From: Syntrophales bacterium
Lineage (GTDB): Bacteria; Desulfobacterota; Syntrophia; Syntrophales; UBA2210
Direction of reading: 5' to 3'
NCBI GenBank assembly: GCA_030655735.1
Contig: JAUSPK010000171.1
Span: 1 to 12,967 of the forward strand
Length of the DNA stretch: 12,967 bases
The position numbers were made by a program, and so were the translations under genes. Position 1 is the stretch's first letter; every line of letters starts with the position of its first letter. Below are positions 7,190-12,967 of the stretch, piece by piece. The notes under the pieces are model-generated. The model made no database searches. It was not told where the DNA came from and saw only the letters and a program-made list of their open reading frames with translations.

Positions 7190-8338
7190 TCACCCTGCAT
7201 ATTCCGAAATACCCAATTCCTCGGAATTGACGATGCTCGGCGCCGCCTTGGGAGGATCGTCCTCCAGGAAGGGGAGGCTGCTGCCCTTCTTCCACGCCGG
7301 ATATCCCATCAGGATTCCCGCCACATTTCCGGCCGCAAGGATGGCCATTCCCTCTCTCGTCCATCCTGTCGCCGACCCGAGATGGGGCACCATGACCACA
7401 TTGTCAAGTGCGCTCAGGCCCGGTTTCAGCTCCGGTTCGTCCTCAAAGACATCGAGCCCCGCCCGAAAGTCGGGGTTGTTCCGGCAGTGATCCACAAGGG
7501 CCTCTTCATCGATCAACGGTCCCCTGCTCGCGTTAACCAGGATCGCATGTTTCTTCATGCTCTTCAGGCGCTCGGCATTGATCATATGGTGTGTGCTCGT
7601 ATCGAGCACCGGATGCAGACTCACAATATCCGCGATCTGAAGTACCTCCTCAACGCTCTCGGCCCGCCGGCATGCTACCGGCTCCTCTCCGCGCGATACC
7701 AGGAAATCCCCGTAGGCGGCGATATAGGCTTCCAGGACACCGTTTCTGCACAGGTCATAATAGATGAGGTCCATTTTATATCCCTCGACCATCATGCGCG
7801 CATAGGCGGCGCCGATGCGCCCCGCACCGATAACGCCAACCGTCTTCCGAGAGAGAAGTTCCCCGAGGAAAAGGGTCGGGAGCCAGCCCTTGAAATTCCC
7901 TTTGCGTATAAATTTATCAGCCTCCACCACCCGCCGCGCCACTGAAAATGTCAGGGCTACGGCCATCTCAGCGGTGGTTTCGGTCAAAACACCGGGGGTG
8001 TTCCCCACACAGATACGGTGCCGCGTCGCGGCATCGACATCTACGTTGTTATATCCCACGGCATAATTGCTGTATACCCTTCCACCGGCACTGCCGAGGG
8101 CGGAAAAAAGCTCTTCTCCCCAGGTCTCCGTCAGCTGTCCGATAGCCCCGGAGCACCTGTCGCCTATTGCTGAGATGATCTCTTCAATACTCGGGATTTC
8201 CGGTGACGTGCGGACATCCACCCGGCAGTCGGCCTGTGTGAGGATTTTCAGCCATCTCTCCCCCGGCAGCTGCCTGGTCACAATAACGCGCCTGTCGCCC
8301 CCGGGATTGTAAACCTTCCACGATTGATCCTTCAGCAT
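7190..8338 (-). CDS. NAD(P)H-dependent hydroxypyruvate/glyoxylate reductase, plant HPR1-like
   Basis: Member of the D-isomer-specific 2-hydroxyacid dehydrogenases, expected to reduce hydroxypyruvate to D-glycerate and/or glyoxylate to glycolate in the cytoplasm. The 382 residues are longer than typical GhrB/GyaR enzymes (about 320-330). The catalytic domain has GQLTETWGEELF (67-78), NNVDVDAA (97-104) and VGNTPGVLTETTAE (111-124). The Rossmann part has VGVIGAGRIG (167-176), and the catalytic triad is R272 (ASRGPLIDE), E301 (FEDEP) and H319 (MVPH). An insertion at about 196-226 (YDL...AYGDFL...GEEPV) and a tail reading APSIVNSEELG (366-376) match what I remember of plant peroxisomal hydroxypyruvate reductase HPR1. 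The C-terminus lacks the SKL peroxisome signal, as expected in a bacterium. It is the first gene of the operon with the aminotransferase, kbl and tdh. Its ribosome site is embedded in a run of nine G. Family is near certain; substrate preference is inferred. Confidence 0.93.
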   Translation of the reverse strand: MLKDQSWKVYNPGGDRRVIVTRQLPGERWLKILTQADCRVDVRTSPEIPSIEEIISAIGDRCSGAIGQLTETWGEELFSALGSAGGRVYSNYAVGYNNVDVDAATRHRICVGNTPGVLTETTAEMAVALTFSVARRVVEADKFIRKGNFKGWLPTLFLGELLSRKTVGVIGAGRIGAAYARMMVEGYKMDLIYYDLCRNGVLEAYIAAYGDFLVSRGEEPVACRRAESVEEVLQIADIVSLHPVLDTSTHHMINAERLKSMKKHAILVNASRGPLIDEEALVDHCRNNPDFRAGLDVFEDEPELKPGLSALDNVVMVPHLGSATGWTREGMAILAAGNVAGILMGYPAWKKGSSLPFLEDDPPKAAPSIVNSEELGISEYAG

Positions 8339-8341
8339 AAG

Positions 8342-8350
8342 CCCCCCCCC
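8342..8350 (-). repeat. G9 homopolymer forming the ribosome site of the HPR1-like gene
   Basis: On the coding (minus) strand the leader reads TTAA, then nine G, then CTT and the ATG at 8338. The Shine-Dalgarno match AAGGGG (8352-8347) lies 8 nt from the start, so a change in tract length would alter the spacing. Long G runs slip readily during replication; whether this one varies is unknown. Confidence 0.6.
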
Positions 8351-8371
8351 TTAAGTCGCTTCCATGGGGAT

Positions 8372-8401
8372 ATTGTGGTGCAAAGGGGGTGTAAATGTCA
8401 A
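8372..8401 (-). promoter_or_regulatory. Sigma-70-type promoter for the HPR1-like/aminotransferase/kbl/tdh operon
   Basis: On the minus strand a perfect TTGACA (8401-8396) is followed after 18 nt by CACAAT (8377-8372). The predicted transcript start near 8365 gives a leader of roughly 27 nt containing the G9 ribosome site. No clear operator or riboswitch fits in this short leader, so regulation cannot be read from it. Confidence 0.6.
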
Positions 8402-8476
8402 CTGCTTGTTTGCCATCTCCCGGCTATATCCTCTTGATCCGCCCCTGCGACCCAATCCATAAGGAAACGATACCTG

Positions 8477-9547
8477 TTGGACATATGCGAAAGGTGTGGT
8501 AGGATACCGCCATTACACAGGCAGGTTGCGTATCATTTGGAAGCGAAAACCCATCAAGACGTCTCAGTCAGCAAGATAGACTTCCCGGACAACGACAAAC
8601 TGAAGGTTCTGCTCGGAGAGCAGGACAAGAATCGCAAGGTTGTCGAAAAACTGGGACGGGTAAAGCTTAACGCCAGAGGGTCAACTGTTTCCATATCGGG
8701 AGACGCGCACGACTGTACCCTCGTCAAGAATCTCCTGTCTCAGTTATATGGTATCATTGAGAAAGGGTATCCGCTCTATCCCAATGACGTCGATTATGCG
8801 CATCGAATACTTTCAAGGAACAGTTCTGCCGACCTGGAGGCAATATTCCTCGACACCGTTTTCATATCGTCAAAAAAGAGAATGATCACACCAAAGAGCA
8901 TAGCGCAGAAGTTGTATATCGATTCCATCAGGAAATTCGATATCGTCTTCGGAATAGGCCCCGCGGGAACCGGCAAGACCTACCTCGCCATGGCTATGGC
9001 CGTTGGGGCACTCCTTGAAAAGAGCGTGAGCAGGATAATACTCACACGGCCCGCAGTAGAGGCCGGAGAGCGACTGGGATTCCTTCCAGGGGACCTGTCT
9101 GAAAAGGTCAATCCCTATCTGAGACCGGTATATGACGCCCTCTACGACATGATGGATTTCGAAAGGGCATCCGCACTGATCAGCAAAGGGATCATCGAGG
9201 TGGCCCCACTCGCCTTCATGAGGGGAAGAACACTGAATGATGCGTTCGTCATCCTGGACGAGGCACAGAACACCTCCTCTGAACAGATGAAGATGTTCCT
9301 CACAAGGCTCGGCTTAGGCTCAAAGGCCGTCATAACCGGTGATGTGACCCAGACGGATCTCCCCCCGAATAAGATATCAGGCCTGATAGAGGTAGAAGGT
9401 CTCTTGAAAGGGATTGAGGATATCCGGTTTGTTTACTTTTCAGAGATAGATGTGGTAAGACACCGCTTGGTCCGGGAGATTGTACGGGCGTACAATCATC
9501 TCGGCAGCAAAAAACCGATGGCAGACGGCGAGCAATCGTCACAATAA
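8477..9547 (+). CDS. PhoH-like ATPase (YbeZ family)
   Basis: Cytoplasmic P-loop ATPase of the PhoH/YbeZ family, linked to RNA metabolism and, through the conserved neighbour YbeY, to rRNA maturation and quality control. With the TTG start at 8477 it has 356 residues. An N-terminal KH-like region (about 36-95) is followed by the ATPase core: Walker A GPAGTGKT (161-168), LTRPAVEAGERLGFLPGDL (189-207), PYLRP (213-217), LAFMRGRTLNDAF (245-257), Walker B VILDEAQN (258-265), and ITGDVTQTDLP (286-296). Similarity to remembered E. coli YbeZ begins only around residue 25, and an in-frame TTG at 8537 would give a 336-residue protein closer to the family. Both starts have a poor ribosome site (AAGGA or CAGG, each 11 nt away), so the start is uncertain. 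No convincing plus-strand promoter was found in the preceding 138 nt. pgpH begins 4 nt after its stop. Confidence 0.95.
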   Translation: MDICERCGRIPPLHRQVAYHLEAKTHQDVSVSKIDFPDNDKLKVLLGEQDKNRKVVEKLGRVKLNARGSTVSISGDAHDCTLVKNLLSQLYGIIEKGYPLYPNDVDYAHRILSRNSSADLEAIFLDTVFISSKKRMITPKSIAQKLYIDSIRKFDIVFGIGPAGTGKTYLAMAMAVGALLEKSVSRIILTRPAVEAGERLGFLPGDLSEKVNPYLRPVYDALYDMMDFERASALISKGIIEVAPLAFMRGRTLNDAFVILDEAQNTSSEQMKMFLTRLGLGSKAVITGDVTQTDLPPNKISGLIEVEGLLKGIEDIRFVYFSEIDVVRHRLVREIVRAYNHLGSKKPMADGEQSSQ

Positions 9548-9551
9548 ATCT

Positions 9552-11825
9552 ATGGCCATAAAAAAACCCCCTCAAAATGGAACAACCAATGGAGATGCCG
9601 CGATCAGACTGATCGACAGGCTCCGCAGCGAGATCTTTTCCTGGAAATCCGGTATAGCGGTTTGTACAGGTCTGATCCTGACCCTTATACTGTCCCCCCA
9701 AATCCTCCACGTGGCACCTCCCGAATATAAAGTGGGGGCAATTATTACAAAGGATATCCAGGCGGACCGTGGTTTCCTTGTCATTGACAGGGCGGCAACC
9801 GAGCAGAAAAGAGCAGCAGCCGTTGATAACACACGGTATATCTACGACTATGACAGTGAAATGCCCGCAAAGATCGGGATAGCCCTGTCAAAGGCATTCC
9901 TCGCCACAGAAGAGTATATAAAGGGAAACCCCGGTACGCCTGACACAGAGAAGGCATCCACCGAGAAGGCAAAAAAGGCATTCGAAGATATTTCGGAGAT
10001 ACCCCTTACCGATGGAGAATTCGCCGCGCTTGCCGCGCGCGGGTTTCCTATTGATCTGTGCAACAATATCGTACGGCTTGTTTATTACACGTACGGCACT
10101 GGTTTGATTGTTAACAGAGATGTTCTGGACCTTCACCGGGACAAGGGCATAACGATACGGGAGATACGAAATCAGGTGGAGAGGGACCTGAATGACCTGT
10201 CATCGATACTGGATGCGGGAAAGATACAGGGCCTTATCCGTAAAAACGCGCAGACACTATTCAAAAACAAAAGGCCCGACGGCATCATACTGTCACTGGC
10301 ACAAAAGGCCGTGCGACCAAATCTCACCTTCGCCAAAAACACGACGGAAAAAAGAAAACAGACCGTCTCCGACGAGGTAAAGCCGGCATTGTACGAGGTT
10401 CAGAAGAATGAAATGATCATCCGGGAAGGAGAGAAAATAACACCGGAAGATCTTGATAAACTCGATGCATTCTATAAGGGACAAGAGGGAAGCCGCTTTG
10501 TCACCGTCTCTTTATTTTCGGGAATATTCCTTACTATAGTGCTCCTGTCTGTTATCTTCTACCGCATGTCCAGCTCGCGCTTCCGCTCGTCAAGGACGGT
10601 ACTCACAGATATCCTGTTTATGGGCATTGTGATAATCCTCCAGGTGGTTCTGGTAAAAGTGGGCATATTCATATGCGACTCCGTAGGTCTGAGCTATACA
10701 CTTCTTCCGGCATCCGTCTGTATCTATGCCATACCATTCACCATGGGGACTATGCTCGTTGCAATCCTTATCGGCAGGAACGAAGGCCTGATATTCTCCG
10801 TCTTCTCTTCTCTTATGGTGGCCTTTCTGTTTGAAGATAAGTCACCAATATTCCTTATTTCCCTGGTGGGAAGCGCGGTCGCGGCACACTATATCATCCG
10901 TTGCGAACGGCGTTCGGCCTTTCTCAAGATCGGACTGGTAGTAGGAATAGTCAATATGGGAGCCATACTGTGTCTTTCCCTGCTCTCCGGCAACCTCTTC
11001 ACGATTGAGACGCTGATCCGGCTGGTGATGGGAATCCTGGGAGGAGCCCTCTCGGGCTTTATTGTCTCCGGCCTTGTTCCTCTCTTTGAATCGCTGTTTG
11101 GTTATACCACGGACATAAAGCTCCTGGAGCTGGCAAACCTGAATCAACCTATATTTCAGGAATTGCTTATGGTGGCACCCGGGACATATCATCACAGCGT
11201 TATCGTGGCATCTCTGGTGGAAGCTGCCGCTGAAGAAATCGGCGCAAATGCGATGCTAGCCAAGGTAAGCGCCTATTACCACGATGTCGGGAAGATGAAA
11301 AAACCCCTCTATTTTATAGAAAATCAGCCAAACTGGAAGAACCGCCACGACGACCTTTCCCCTCAAATGAGCAGTCTCGTTATTATTTCGCATGTCAAGG
11401 ATGGGTGCGAACTGGCACGGGAACACAACCTCGGGAAGGCGATAACGGATATTATACGGCAGCATCACGGGACAGGTCTCGTAAGCTATTTTCACGAAAA
11501 AGCGAAGAAGGAGTGCAAGATCTCTGGCCAGTCAATCCTTGAGGGGGACTTTCGCTATCCCGGCCCGAAGCCTCAAAAGAAAGAGGCGGGGCTTGTCCTT
11601 CTCGGGGATATCATAGAGGCCTCGTCAAGGACGCTGACGAACCCAACCCCCGCACGGATAAAAAATCTTGTCAACAACAGGATACAGCAGGTGGTGGAAG
11701 AGGGGCAGCTTGACGACTCCGATCTGACGTTCCGTGATCTGAGAAAGATCGGCGAGACCTTTACCAGGATACTCACCGGTATATTTCACCGAAGGATAGA
11801 GTATCAGCAACCCTCCTCTAAATAA
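9552..11825 (+). CDS. pgpH: 7TM-HD family cyclic-di-AMP phosphodiesterase, PgpH type
   Basis: Membrane-bound phosphodiesterase; characterised PgpH proteins hydrolyse c-di-AMP to pApA. The 757-residue protein starts with a short cytoplasmic tail and a signal-anchor helix (about 34-52). A large extracytoplasmic 7TMR-HDED domain (about 55-315) follows, ending in NEMIIREGEKIT. About seven helices lie between 317 and 512. The cytoplasmic HD domain follows, with H548 in GTYHHSVIVASL, the HD pair H577-D578 in YYHDVGK, H614, H638-H639 in RQHHGT, and D686 in GDIIEA. These are all the metal-binding positions expected of an active enzyme. An upstream extension of the frame to 9480 overlaps phoH and is rejected; the ATG at 9552 is 4 nt after the phoH stop. 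It has no good ribosome site, so translational coupling is likely. The order phoH-pgpH-ybeY is a widespread arrangement. The substrate is assigned from the family. Confidence 0.95.
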   Translation: MAIKKPPQNGTTNGDAAIRLIDRLRSEIFSWKSGIAVCTGLILTLILSPQILHVAPPEYKVGAIITKDIQADRGFLVIDRAATEQKRAAAVDNTRYIYDYDSEMPAKIGIALSKAFLATEEYIKGNPGTPDTEKASTEKAKKAFEDISEIPLTDGEFAALAARGFPIDLCNNIVRLVYYTYGTGLIVNRDVLDLHRDKGITIREIRNQVERDLNDLSSILDAGKIQGLIRKNAQTLFKNKRPDGIILSLAQKAVRPNLTFAKNTTEKRKQTVSDEVKPALYEVQKNEMIIREGEKITPEDLDKLDAFYKGQEGSRFVTVSLFSGIFLTIVLLSVIFYRMSSSRFRSSRTVLTDILFMGIVIILQVVLVKVGIFICDSVGLSYTLLPASVCIYAIPFTMGTMLVAILIGRNEGLIFSVFSSLMVAFLFEDKSPIFLISLVGSAVAAHYIIRCERRSAFLKIGLVVGIVNMGAILCLSLLSGNLFTIETLIRLVMGILGGALSGFIVSGLVPLFESLFGYTTDIKLLELANLNQPIFQELLMVAPGTYHHSVIVASLVEAAAEEIGANAMLAKVSAYYHDVGKMKKPLYFIENQPNWKNRHDDLSPQMSSLVIISHVKDGCELAREHNLGKAITDIIRQHHGTGLVSYFHEKAKKECKISGQSILEGDFRYPGPKPQKKEAGLVLLGDIIEASSRTLTNPTPARIKNLVNNRIQQVVEEGQLDDSDLTFRDLRKIGETFTRILTGIFHRRIEYQQPSSK

Positions 11826-11831
11826 AACCGT

Positions 11832-12278
11832 ATGAAAATTCTAACAACCAACAGCCAAGCTACCGTGGATATAGATATTCTACGGGTCAAACGCTCATTA
11901 GGCAAAATCCTGCTGGCCCTTGGAAAGGAAGACCGGGAGGTCAGCCTGATCTTTGTGGATGATGAAGGGATCACCGATATCAACCGACAGTACCTGGGCA
12001 GGGACTACCCCACGAATGTTATCGCATTTTCCATGAATGAGGGCGAATTCGGCGACATCAATCCTTCCATTATCTGTGACATCGTCATATCCGTAGAAAC
12101 CGCCCTGCGGGACGCGGAGGCCGGCGACCTTTCACCAGATGACGATATTGACTCAGTGATGATCCATGGCACTCTCCACCTTCTGGGATACGACCATGAA
12201 CTGCCGGAAGAGGCCGAAGAGATGGGGAAAAAGGGAAAAGAGATCTTCTTTGCGCTGAAAAAATACCAGCTGGAGTAG
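11832..12278 (+). CDS. ybeY: Endoribonuclease YbeY (rRNA maturation factor)
   Basis: Small zinc-dependent single-strand endoribonuclease acting in 16S rRNA 3' maturation and 70S ribosome quality control. The 148-residue protein has the complete zinc motif H112-G-T-L-H116-L-L-G-Y-D-H122 and the family stretch NRQYLGRDYPTNVIAF (51-66). Two details differ from E. coli YbeY as remembered. The residue after the tyrosine is Leu (YLGRD) where E. coli has YRGKD. C82 stands where most members have Gly in the L-G-D-I/L-V-I motif (here ICDIVIS). The first I believe is a common variant; the second I cannot place. The ATG follows the pgpH stop by 6 nt with no clear ribosome site, suggesting coupling. It is the last gene of the plus-strand cluster. 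Confidence 0.95.
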   Translation: MKILTTNSQATVDIDILRVKRSLGKILLALGKEDREVSLIFVDDEGITDINRQYLGRDYPTNVIAFSMNEGEFGDINPSIICDIVISVETALRDAEAGDLSPDDDIDSVMIHGTLHLLGYDHELPEEAEEMGKKGKEIFFALKKYQLE

Positions 12279-12285
12279 AAAACTA

Positions 12286-12332
12286 AAACTTAAAGTAAAA
12301 GATAGTATTCGCTCTCTAACGCTACTTTATTA
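12286..12332. terminator. Weak candidate bidirectional terminator between ybeY and mltD
   Basis: The inverted repeat TAAAGTA ... TACTTTA lies between the convergent genes. It is flanked by A-rich sequence on the left and TTATTATTATTAT on the right, so either strand would read a stem followed by a U-rich run. The stem is short, AT-only apart from one pair, and has a loop of over 20 nt, so the call is tentative. The right arm overlaps the last codons of mltD. Confidence 0.25.
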
Positions 12333-12967
12333 TTATTATCTGCCCTGGTTGAATAAGTGCATTTCCACGGAGATTGTTCAGTGTAAGGAGTCTGTTGAGG
12401 CCGACCCTGTTTCGCTCCGCTATCGTGGATAACGTGTCCCCTTTTCTTACAACATAGGCCTTCGATGCTGTGCTCTTGCCCTTCGCAGCGCTGCCCCGTA
12501 TCTTGATAATCTGACCGATGCTGAGGTCATTTCTCCGGAGGCCGTTCAACGCCTTTATCTCTGAGATAGTTGTCCCGAAGCGCTTCGCAATGAGCCAGAG
12601 GGAATCCCCCTTCTTTACGCCGTATGTCGCCACCTCGCCCCCCTTGAGCGTAGGGGCGCGGGTTTCAGAATAGACATAGCCGCGGGAGGGTATCTTGATC
12701 CACCTGCCCGCCCTGATGCTATGTTTGCTGGTGAGGTGGTTCGCCGCCAGTATCGCATTGACCGAACTCTTGTGTCTCCGTGCAAGGACGGAGAGGGTAT
12801 CGCCCTTTTTTACCTTATAGCGTATATATCGCGCCCCGCCAGGTTTCTTCGCTTCCGAAACCTTGTCAATAATCAGGGCAAATTTTTCTTCCATCCCTGC
12901 TGGAATCTTCAGCTCATAGGCATTCGGGGTCGTTTTATACCGAAGCTCCGAGTTGAGGGAAGCTAGT
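12322..12967 (-). CDS. mltD: Membrane-bound lytic murein transglycosylase D-like, C-terminal part with three LysM domains (cut by right window edge)
   Basis: The frame ends at TAG 12324-12322 and stays open to the window edge, so 214 residues of the C-terminus are visible. The first visible residues, LASLNSELRY followed after a few residues by YELKIPAG, match the segment just after the catalytic domain in MltD proteins (L-N-P-E-L-R ... L-x-V/I-P-x-G). This identifies the gene as an MltD-type enzyme and not a free LysM protein. Three LysM repeats follow at visible residues about 49-93, 115-157 and 171-214, each with the K-K/R-G-D-T/S-L core and a closing Q/R-x-I-x-I. LysM domains bind the glycan of peptidoglycan; the family cleaves it in the periplasm, usually as an outer-membrane lipoprotein. 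An ATG at 12894 is internal, not the start. The catalytic domain and any lipobox lie outside the window, so the activity is inferred. Confidence 0.85.
   Translation of the reverse strand, partial: LASLNSELRYKTTPNAYELKIPAGMEEKFALIIDKVSEAKKPGGARYIRYKVKKGDTLSVLARRHKSSVNAILAANHLTSKHSIRAGRWIKIPSRGYVYSETRAPTLKGGEVATYGVKKGDSLWLIAKRFGTTISEIKALNGLRRNDLSIGQIIKIRGSAAKGKSTASKAYVVRKGDTLSTIAERNRVGLNRLLTLNNLRGNALIQPGQIIIIK

Noticed and set aside
6965..7945. 326-codon plus-strand open frame opposite the aminotransferase and the reductase
   Set aside because: It is long but antisense to two genes with full catalytic motifs, has an arginine/histidine-rich shadow-type composition, and has no recognisable domain.
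8402..8476. Plus-strand promoter for phoH (TATATC at 8425, or TTGATC at 8434 with CCATAA at 8457)
   Set aside because: TATATC has no -35 at a usable distance, and the TTGATC pair has a poor -10. Neither is good enough to list as a feature.
9480..9551. Upstream extension of pgpH to ATG 9480
   Set aside because: It would overlap the end of phoH by 68 nt, and the extra residues are the phoH tail read in another frame.
12322..12894. A complete 190-residue LysM protein starting at ATG 12894
   Set aside because: The frame stays open upstream to the window edge, and the upstream residues (LNSELRY...YELKIPAG) match the MltD segment that precedes its LysM repeats, so the ATG is internal.
1..12967. 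tRNA or rRNA genes, CRISPR arrays, insertion-sequence ends, phage genes
   Set aside because: No cloverleaf-like tRNA segment, no regularly spaced direct repeats, no transposase motifs and no terminal inverted repeats were seen. Gene-free gaps are all shorter than 200 nt.

Overview
The window reads as chromosomal DNA from a Gram-negative-type bacterium of medium GC content. It carries ten protein-coding genes packed tightly on both strands, and two of them are cut by the window edges. I see no RNA genes, insertion sequences, CRISPR arrays or phage genes. Some traits recall anaerobic Desulfobacterota (the former Deltaproteobacteria, Syntrophales-like): ispG directly upstream of proS, a bacterial ProRS with an editing domain, PgpH between PhoH and YbeY, and an MltD-type transglycosylase. 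That placement is an inference from gene content and remembered family sequences, not from a search.

Layout. (1) 1-2269, minus strand: ispG (isoprenoid precursor synthesis) followed by proS (prolyl-tRNA synthetase, running off the left edge). They are separated by a short purine-rich tandem repeat that includes the ispG stop codon. (2) 2463-3695, plus strand: a single MFS transporter, divergent from ispG, with a clear sigma-70-type promoter. (3) 3717-8338, minus strand: a tight four-gene operon with gaps of 12, 17 and 24 nt. In order of transcription it holds a hydroxypyruvate/glyoxylate reductase resembling plant peroxisomal HPR1, a class I aminotransferase, kbl and tdh. A good promoter lies at about 8372-8401. 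(4) 8477-12278, plus strand: phoH-like, pgpH and ybeY, a conserved cluster for RNA metabolism and c-di-AMP turnover. (5) 12322-12967, minus strand: the C-terminal end of an MltD-like lytic transglycosylase with three LysM repeats, running off the right edge and convergent with ybeY.

How the genes work together. Tdh and Kbl convert L-threonine to glycine and acetyl-CoA. The aminotransferase and the reductase in the same operon could carry glycine- or serine-derived 2-oxo acids (glyoxylate, hydroxypyruvate) on to glycolate or D-glycerate. The unit would then be a threonine-to-glycine-to-C2/C3 hydroxyacid module with a photorespiration-like enzyme in a bacterial operon. This operon is the most interesting part of the window. 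Everything else is well-known housekeeping, and I do not see a clearly new system.
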